Source: an uncultured Clostridia bacterium (GTDB lineage: Bacteria > Bacillota > Clostridia > Lachnospirales > CAG-274). From it: 11,714 bases of DNA. Below the pieces are notes generated by a model. It was not told the DNA's origin. It did no database searches and saw only the letters and a program-made list of their open reading frames with translations. Position 1 is the stretch's first letter. Each line of letters opens with the position of its first letter. Where the stretch lies: positions 1 to 11,714 of the forward strand of contig CANRCU010000042.1 in assembly GCA_947629215.1 (NCBI GenBank), written 5' to 3'. A program made the position numbers and the translations under genes. This document shows, piece after piece, positions 6,976-11,714 of the stretch.

Positions 6976-7012
6976 AAATAAGACCCACATCATTGGACAG
7001 TGGGTCTTATTT
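6976..7012. terminator. Perfect 13-bp stem, probable bidirectional terminator
   Basis: AAATAAGACCCAC (6976-6988) and GTGGGTCTTATTT (7000-7012) are perfect complements around an 11-nt loop. The stem has a GC-rich core with A-rich upstream and U-rich downstream arms on both strands, as in bidirectional terminators, although the U tract is short (TTATTT). It lies about 465 nt past the unknown gene and about 160 nt past the leftward stalk/PepSY gene. Terminator function is an inference; an element end is the alternative. Confidence 0.55.
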
Positions 7013-7170
7013 AGTCGATCAAATGTAATATTTTTTATAAAGAATAAAAAGCCTAATGTTTCCCGATAGTCGTTTTCTGTGGATAAGCAAAGCTTGCACT
7101 GTAGCTATCAGTCTGACTATGCCAAGGTTACTTAAAATTTGTTTTTGCAACAACTCTATTGTTTAAGTTT

Positions 7171-8076
7171 TTAATCATTATCGATCTCTTTACCTATAAT
7201 ATCGCCTGTTGCGGCATTTATCTCATAGCTGTATTCTGTTCTGCCAAGAACAAATTCAACTTCATATTTTTCGATACCATCGTCAAAGTCACGTTCAACT
7301 TTTATCCTGCTGACCTGAGTTTTGTCAAGACCCGCATCTTTAAGTGCTGTCTGAAGGGCATCGTCATCGGAAAGTTTTTCTTGCGGTACGGTCGGTGTAA
7401 CAGGCGCAGGGATTATCTGAATACTTTCGGCATCTTTATCAACGGAAAGTATTTTCCCTGTTGCGGCATCTATCTCATAGTCATATTCCATAGTCGGTGT
7501 ACGAAATTCCACATCGTATACGTTGCCCGAATATTCCCTGTCAAGTTTTACATTCAGCATCATTGCCTCGGCAGCGTCTACGCCTGCATCTTCAAGGGCG
7601 ATGGACACGGCTTTCTCTTCGCCTATATCCTGCTGTGGAGTTTCGGAAACAACTCTAACGGAAACTGTCTTTGTTTTGTTATCCCATGCAACATTTAACC
7701 CAAGGTTTTCGGAAAGAACACGCACAGGCACCATGGTTCTGTTATTTATTATCTGCGCGGGAACATCGCTTTGCGCAATGATTTTGCCGTTTACGGTAAC
7801 AGCTGTATTGTCGATGGCAATACCGACTGTCTTGCCGTTGTATGAGGCGGTACAAACTTTTGTATATTCGTTCCAGTCTACGACTGCACCTATCTTTTCA
7901 AATACGGCACGGAACGGAACAAGGGTCCTGCCGTTTTGTATAATGGGCGGCTGATCCCCGGTAAAGTCAATAAAACTGCCGTTTACCGAAATTTTAACAT
8001 TATCTGCTGCCGATACAGAGCTTGCCAGAACGGCTATACCTATAGTCGACAACGCAAGAGTACAAAGTTTTTTCAT
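7171..8076 (-). CDS. Secreted stalk-domain protein with two PepSY domains
   Basis: This 301-residue protein begins with a signal peptide (MKK, hydrophobic core, ASSVSA, likely cut after residue 23). Residues about 28-142 form a copper amine oxidase N-terminal-like stalk domain with paired IQNGRTLVPFRAVFEKIG (46-63) and INNRTMVPVRVLSENLG (110-126) motifs. Two PepSY domains follow (about 153-215 and 236-298), each ending in YEI-[DN]-AATG-[KD]-I, joined by a proline-rich linker (223-231). PepSY domains are often linked to peptidase inhibition or envelope sensing; the exact role here is inferred only. The ATG has AGGAGG (8085-8090) 8 nt upstream. The gene lies behind a consensus promoter with an overlapping palindrome and follows the response regulator gene, so it is a plausible envelope-stress output or partner of that regulator. 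Confidence 0.9.
   Translation of the reverse strand: MKKLCTLALSTIGIAVLASSVSAADNVKISVNGSFIDFTGDQPPIIQNGRTLVPFRAVFEKIGAVVDWNEYTKVCTASYNGKTVGIAIDNTAVTVNGKIIAQSDVPAQIINNRTMVPVRVLSENLGLNVAWDNKTKTVSVRVVSETPQQDIGEEKAVSIALEDAGVDAAEAMMLNVKLDREYSGNVYDVEFRTPTMEYDYEIDAATGKILSVDKDAESIQIIPAPVTPTVPQEKLSDDDALQTALKDAGLDKTQVSRIKVERDFDDGIEKYEVEFVLGRTEYSYEINAATGDIIGKEIDND
7205..7480. repeat. Direct DNA repeat from PepSY domain duplication
   Basis: Two 24-bp copies at 7205-7228 and 7457-7480 differ at one base. They lie 252 nt (84 codons) apart and encode the YEI-[DN]-AATG end of each PepSY domain. The nucleotide-level identity suggests a fairly recent in-gene duplication or gene conversion. Confidence 0.8.
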
Positions 8077-8136
8077 GTTTTTATCCTCCTGTCAATAATA
8101 TTTTTGTTCTCAGTATATTTGCGGAGAACATGTAAA

Positions 8137-8153
8137 TAATTACATTGTAATTA
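8137..8153. promoter_or_regulatory. 17-bp perfect palindrome, putative operator
   Basis: TAATTACA and TGTAATTA flank a single central base at 8145. The site overlaps the -10 element and the expected transcription start of the stalk/PepSY promoter, the classic place for a repressor. A third half-site, TGTAA at 8131-8135, adds a TGTAA-N4-TTACA inverted repeat. Which regulator binds is unknown. The symmetric layout is unlike the direct repeats typical of OmpR/PhoB-family regulators. Confidence 0.6.
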
Positions 8154-8178
8154 TACACATAAAATTTATTTTTGTCAA
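8150..8178 (-). promoter_or_regulatory. Consensus sigma-A promoter of the stalk/PepSY gene
   Basis: On the minus strand an exact TTGACA (8173-8178) and an exact TATAAT (8150-8155) are separated by exactly 17 nt. Transcription should start near 8143, giving a leader of about 65 nt with AGGAGG at its end. A fully consensus promoter implies very strong basal transcription, so the overlapping palindrome is likely a repression site. Confidence 0.88.
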
Positions 8179-8217
8179 TATAGATGTTATTTCTGCAACA
8201 TTCATCACATACAGACA

Positions 8218-8904
8218 TTATTTTGTTTCAAATTTGTAACCTACGCCCCAGACTGTTTTTATACTCCAGTTGTCGGAGTAGGGCATTTTTTCTCTGAGGC
8301 GTTTTATATGCACATCGACTGTGCGTGTATCGCCCATAAATTCATAGCCCCATATCTTATCAAGCAGCTGCTCGCGTGTAAACACCTGATTTGGGTGCTG
8401 CGCAAGAAAATTGAGCAGCTCAAATTCTTTAGGCGGCAATTCCAGCGGTACATCGTGATAGGTGACAACGTAGGTGGATTGATTTATATTAAGGTTCTGA
8501 AATACTATTTGTTTCGGAACTTCGATAGGCTTGCTGTCATACCGCCTTAAAACGGCTTTTACACGCGCTATGAGCTCTTTGGGGTCAAAGGGTTTTATTA
8601 TATAGTCATCCGCACCTAACTCAAGACCGAGTACTTTGTCAAAGACCTCGCCTTTTGCCGTGAGCATGATTATGGGTATATTGCTTATCTGACGTATTTC
8701 GCGGCAGACCTGATAGCCGTCTATTTCGGGCAGCATAATATCCAATAAAACTATATTGGGCGAATATTCCTTAAATGCGGCGATCGCAGCTTTTCCCGAA
8801 TAGACTTCCCTTGTTTCGTAGCCTTCTTTATTAAGATAAAGCGATATAAGCTCCGCTATATGTTTATCATCGTCGACGATGAGTACCTTACTTCTTTCGC
8901 TCAA
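8218..8904 (-). CDS. OmpR/PhoB-family response regulator
   Basis: This 228-residue two-component response regulator has a receiver domain (about 5-120) with the acidic pocket D11-D13, phosphoacceptor D55 in IVLLDIMLP, T82 in IIMLTAKG and K104 in DYIIKPFDP, so phosphorylation should work. The C-terminal winged-helix DNA-binding domain (about 133-226) has LPPKEFELLNFLAQHPNQVFTREQLL and TRTVDVHIKRLREK, ending WGVGYKFETK. Translation starts at TTG (8902-8904) with AAGGAGGA (8911-8918) 6 nt upstream; no better ATG exists. It is 25 nt after mutS2, probably co-transcribed. No histidine kinase gene is adjacent on either side. No clear terminator follows, so transcripts may read on into the stalk/PepSY gene. 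The regulon cannot be named from sequence; WalR/PhoP/ResD-like regulators are the general type. Confidence 0.95.
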   Translation of the reverse strand: MSERSKVLIVDDDKHIAELISLYLNKEGYETREVYSGKAAIAAFKEYSPNIVLLDIMLPEIDGYQVCREIRQISNIPIIMLTAKGEVFDKVLGLELGADDYIIKPFDPKELIARVKAVLRRYDSKPIEVPKQIVFQNLNINQSTYVVTYHDVPLELPPKEFELLNFLAQHPNQVFTREQLLDKIWGYEFMGDTRTVDVHIKRLREKMPYSDNWSIKTVWGVGYKFETK

Positions 8905-8929
8905 AATTTTTCCTCCTTAAATACGATAT

Positions 8930-11299
8930 TTATTTTAATTCGACGATCGTTACGCCGGATTCACCTTCGCCGTAATTGCCAAGACGGTAGCTTTTTACTT
9001 GTGGGTGTGTTCTGAGATGCTCGGTAACGGCTGCTCTTAATGCGCCTGTGCCTTTGCCGTGTATTATCGTAACGGGTGTAAGCCCCGCAAGCGCCGCATC
9101 GTCAAGATATTTGTCGACCTTGTCAAGCGCTTCCGTTACCTGCATACCGCGCAGGTCGACTTCGGGCGAAACATATTGAGATTTTTTGAATTTGTTTGCA
9201 ACCTTTTTGCCGCTTTTTTCGGTTTTGTTATAGTTAATATCCTCAGACTTATCCAAAGAAAGATCGGCTATATTCAGTTTCATTTTGATTATGCCCGCTT
9301 TGACGGTAAGATTACCGCTGCTGTCGGGCGGAGAAAGCACAATACCGCTTTGTTCAAAACTGTGTATATATACTTTGTCGCCGGGTACAAGCTTTTTGGG
9401 GATCTTATGCTTTGGCTTGTTTTTTTCGGCAAGCTTTTTATTCATGGCGTCCATTTTTTCTTTTAATTTGCGGCGCTGCTCTTCAAGTGTGTTGCCTTCT
9501 ATCCCCTCGCGCTGCATTTTGCGTATTTCTTTGATTATTGCGTCGGATTCGTCCTTTGCATCGCTTATTATACGTCTTGCTTCCTCGTTTGCCTCGGTGA
9601 TTATGCGTTCACGCTGTTTTTGCAGTTTTTGTTTTTGAATTTCCATATCGGTTTTGAGCTGCTGCGCTTGTTGTCTGTATTTTTCGGCGCGTTCCTGCTC
9701 GGCGATAAGGCTGCGTTTGCTTATCTCCATATCGGTAAGGATGTCCTCAAATTTAATGTCCTCATGGCTGAGGACTTCCTTTGCATCATTTATGATATGG
9801 TCGGGCAGACCTAAGCGGGAAGAAATTGCAAATGCATTGCTTTTGCCGGGAATACCTATCAGCAGTTTATATGTCGGGCGCAGAGTTTCAACATCAAATT
9901 CGCAGCCTGCATTTTCTATGCCGTCGGTGGTGAGAGCATATAATTTCAATTCGCTGTAATGTGTGGTAACGGCTGTACGCACACCGAGAGCTTTCAGATA
10001 TTTTATTATGGATATTGCAAGCGCAGCGCCCTCCGTGGGGTCTGTTCCTGCGCCCAATTCGTCCATAAGCACAAGCGAATTGTCGGTAATGTGTTCCAAT
10101 ATATAAACAATGTTGCTCATATGCGATGAAAATGTGCTTAGGCTTTGTTCAATGCTTTGTTCATCGCCGATGTCCGCAAATATATGCTCAAAAACGGAAA
10201 GTTCCGAATTGTCGAATGCAGGGATGTGTAGCCCCGACTGCCCCATAAGCGAAAACAGCCCCAATGTTTTAAGGCTGACTGTCTTGCCGCCTGTATTCGG
10301 ACCTGTGATAAGCAGGGTAGTGAAGGTGTCGCCTATATAAATGTCTGTCGGTACGACTTTATCTTTATCAAGTAGAGGATGTCTGCCCTTTTTGATATTG
10401 ATATAGCCCTTTGTATTGAATATCGGTTCGGTAGCATTCATTGCGACCGATAATTCGCCTTTGGCAAATACAAAGTCAAGATGAGCCATTATATCTATAT
10501 TTGCTTCAAGGGGTATCCTGTTTTGATACACACTGTCCGAAAGGCAAGCCAAAATGCGGTTTATTTCGGCTTTTTCCTGCGAAAGCAGGTCTTTTATTTT
10601 GTTGTTGAGCTGGACAACACTTATAGGCTCTATAAATACGGTCGCGCCTGTTGCCGATTGGTCGTGTATCATACCGGGGAAAGAGTTTTTGTATTCCTGC
10701 TTTACCGGAACACAAAACCGCTCGTTTCTTATTGTTATAACGGGGTCTTGCAGCATGGTCCTGTAACTTTGCGAATGTATTATACCGTTAAGCTGCTCTT
10801 TAATGCTGCTGTTTGAGCGGAGTATGAGCCGCCTTATATCATGCAGGGTGTTGCTTGCGGCATCGTCTATCTCTCCGGAAACTATGCATTTGTCAAGTTC
10901 TCGTTCAAGCTCTTGAACGGTATTTATTTGTTCGAAGTAGGGTTCGAGTGTGGGAAAAACATCGTTTTTGCTCTCGCTTTCCGCATAATTTTTTGCCTTT
11001 CGGCAGGCGTACAGAAAATCACGCACGGCTTCAAGTTCTTCTATGGAAAGAACACCTGCCATATTTACACGCTTTAGCTGCGGTGTTATATCGTGCAGAC
11101 CGCCAAGGTTCAAAGAACCTTTTTTCATTATCATGCTGACTGCCTCGGAGGTTTCCCTCTGAGCTGTCCTGATATATTCTATGTCATCGCTCGGAACAAG
11201 CTCGTCGGCGGCTTTTTTGCCAAGCGGCGAGGCGGTATAGCGTTTGAGCTGTTCTATAATTTTGTTAAATTCCAGTACCTGTAAAACTTTTTTATCCAT
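8930..11299 (-). CDS. mutS2: MutS2 ATPase/endonuclease with Smr domain
   Basis: This 789-residue protein has the typical MutS2 length and order. An N-terminal helical core (1-320) leads to the MutS-type ATPase with Walker A TGPNTGGKT (332-340), the conserved DIGDEQSIEQSLSTFSSHM (376-394), Walker B LVLMDELGAGTDPTEG (409-424) and a TTHYSELK switch (445-452). A long coiled coil follows (about 520-630, rich in K/E/Q/R), then a KOW-like segment (about 637-680) and the C-terminal Smr domain (about 713-789) with DLRG (715-718) and HGKGTGALR (747-755). MutS2 lacks the mismatch-recognition domain of MutS. It has been linked to suppression of recombination and, in B. subtilis, to ribosome collision rescue (named RqcU there). 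ATG at 11297-11299 has a weak AGGGG site 10 nt upstream. Confidence 0.96.
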   Translation of the reverse strand: MDKKVLQVLEFNKIIEQLKRYTASPLGKKAADELVPSDDIEYIRTAQRETSEAVSMIMKKGSLNLGGLHDITPQLKRVNMAGVLSIEELEAVRDFLYACRKAKNYAESESKNDVFPTLEPYFEQINTVQELERELDKCIVSGEIDDAASNTLHDIRRLILRSNSSIKEQLNGIIHSQSYRTMLQDPVITIRNERFCVPVKQEYKNSFPGMIHDQSATGATVFIEPISVVQLNNKIKDLLSQEKAEINRILACLSDSVYQNRIPLEANIDIMAHLDFVFAKGELSVAMNATEPIFNTKGYINIKKGRHPLLDKDKVVPTDIYIGDTFTTLLITGPNTGGKTVSLKTLGLFSLMGQSGLHIPAFDNSELSVFEHIFADIGDEQSIEQSLSTFSSHMSNIVYILEHITDNSLVLMDELGAGTDPTEGAALAISIIKYLKALGVRTAVTTHYSELKLYALTTDGIENAGCEFDVETLRPTYKLLIGIPGKSNAFAISSRLGLPDHIINDAKEVLSHEDIKFEDILTDMEISKRSLIAEQERAEKYRQQAQQLKTDMEIQKQKLQKQRERIITEANEEARRIISDAKDESDAIIKEIRKMQREGIEGNTLEEQRRKLKEKMDAMNKKLAEKNKPKHKIPKKLVPGDKVYIHSFEQSGIVLSPPDSSGNLTVKAGIIKMKLNIADLSLDKSEDINYNKTEKSGKKVANKFKKSQYVSPEVDLRGMQVTEALDKVDKYLDDAALAGLTPVTIIHGKGTGALRAAVTEHLRTHPQVKSYRLGNYGEGESGVTIVELK

Positions 11300-11437
11300 A
11301 ATTCGGCAACCCCTGAAAGATATATATATATTTTATTGTATCATGTTTTTGAATAAAAATCTATATAAATTTGATCAAAATAAAATATTTTTGTAAAAAG
11401 ATGATGTTTATGCGGGGTACTAATGTTATTGATCGAA
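11300..11437 (-). promoter_or_regulatory. AT-rich upstream region of mutS2
   Basis: This 138-nt stretch separates bioY from mutS2. On the minus strand TACAAT (11335-11340, within GATACAAT) is the best -10 candidate, without a good -35; TTGATC further upstream is an alternative -35 with a poorer -10. No convincing terminator hairpin for bioY was found, so mutS2 may be read both from bioY and from a local promoter. Confidence 0.35.
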
Positions 11438-11714
11438 TTATTTTTGTATATTGATAAGACGCTTATTGATTTGGCTGCCAAGATATATGGCTAATATCAT
11501 TTTTAGCATATCAAGACCTATAAACGGAAGTGCGCAGGCTGCAAACCCGGCTTTCAGAGATACCGATGTCGTTAACGATAACCATAACGCCGCAACGGTA
11601 TAGGTGACCCATGTGCCGATGTTCATACCGATAAAGTGTAAAAATTTATGCGAAAATTTTTAGGTAAAAAAGCCGCTAATAAGCGTCATAAGAAAAAAAC
11701 CGACAAGACATCCG
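11438..11714 (-). pseudogene. bioY: BioY-like biotin transporter S component, C-terminal half, with in-frame stop
   Basis: The minus-strand frame from the window edge to the stop at 11438-11440 reads GCLVGFFLMTLISGFFT, then TAA (11660-11662), then KFSHKFLHFIGMNIG and on through about 60 further residues. The second part, with VTYTVAALWLSL and ALPFIGLDMLKMILAIYLG, matches the C-terminal half of BioY, the membrane S component of the ECF biotin transporter, including the conserved LPF-x-x-x-D-x-x-K signature of the last helix. Both sides of the TAA fit one continuous BioY alignment, so the stop splits an otherwise intact gene between membrane helices. It is either a recent pseudogene, a sequencing or assembly error, or recoded. 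A restart at ATG 11624-11626 would give only 62 residues and has no clear Shine-Dalgarno site. The 5' part is outside the window. Confidence 0.78.

Larger units (their letters stand above)
6511..7170. other. Gene-poor region of 660 bases with several hairpins
   Basis: No convincing gene is visible. The region holds a doubtful 55-codon frame (6521-6688), a long minus-strand open frame (6658-6993) that resembles no family I know, and inverted repeats at 6576-6601, 6723-6753, 6759-6801 and 6976-7012. The base composition is more AT-rich than in the flanking genes. It separates the rightward dipeptidase operon from the leftward stalk/PepSY gene, so it lies between convergent units and must contain their terminators. 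It may also be the remnant of a small inserted element, but no target duplication or terminal repeats were established. Confidence 0.6.

Noticed and set aside
6658..6993. Minus-strand open frame of 111 codons in the gene-poor gap
   Set aside because: No recognisable motif, no Shine-Dalgarno site at its ATG, which lies inside the loop of the 13-bp stem, and it spans two other hairpins. Amino-acid make-up looks like translated non-coding DNA.
7078..7086. Exact DnaA-box-like TGTGGATAA (TTATCCACA on the other strand)
   Set aside because: A single copy with no cluster, no AT-rich unwinding region and no dnaA/dnaN nearby; probably chance, so no origin is called.
7130..7168. Inverted repeat ACTTAAA/TTTAAGT near the end of the stalk/PepSY gene as terminator
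   Set aside because: Only 7 AT-rich pairs around a 25-nt loop, with no following U tract in the direction of the gene.
8131..8153. CopY/BlaI-type operator (TACA-NN-TGTA)
   Set aside because: The spacing here is one base instead of two between TACA and TGTA, so assignment to that repressor class is not supported.

Overview
The window looks like a chromosomal segment of a low-to-moderate GC Firmicute, most likely a member of Clostridia. This is inferred from Gram-positive style Shine-Dalgarno sites (AGGAGG-like), two TTG starts, a MutS2, a stalk-domain (copper amine oxidase N-terminal-like) secreted protein, a DUF1540 mini-protein, and the rph-rdgB-phosphoesterase gene order also known from Bacillus (rph-ysnA-ysnB). 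No phage, plasmid, CRISPR, rRNA or tRNA was seen.

Layout. Positions 1-195 appear to be a divergent control region: a leftward extended -10 and strong SD serve a gene just outside the window, and rph starts rightward. Positions 196-4175 are a tight rightward cluster for RNA and nucleotide quality control: RNase PH, XTP/dITP pyrophosphatase (ATGA overlap), a YfcE/YsnB-type metallophosphoesterase (3-nt gap) and the Tex RNA-binding protein. Tex converges on a small leftward DUF1540 gene (4278-4433), with a hairpin terminator between them. A 79-nt divergent intergenic region leads to a rightward pair: an M19 dipeptidase (4513-5430) and an unrecognised protein of about 352 residues (about 5452-6510). 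That second gene has a good SD but no ATG, GTG or TTG at the right distance. Positions 6511-7170 hold no convincing gene, but contain several hairpins, including a perfect 13-bp stem.

From 7171 to the right end everything is leftward: a secreted stalk/double-PepSY protein with its own consensus promoter and an overlapping 17-bp palindrome; an OmpR-family response regulator (TTG start) with no kinase beside it; MutS2; and at the right edge the C-terminal half of bioY with an in-frame TAA.

Most of the content is housekeeping. The items most worth a second look are the apparent ATA start of the unknown gene, the interrupted bioY, the operator-like palindrome on the PepSY promoter next to an orphan response regulator, and the structured gene-poor gap. 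I saw no clear evidence of a new defence or mobile system.
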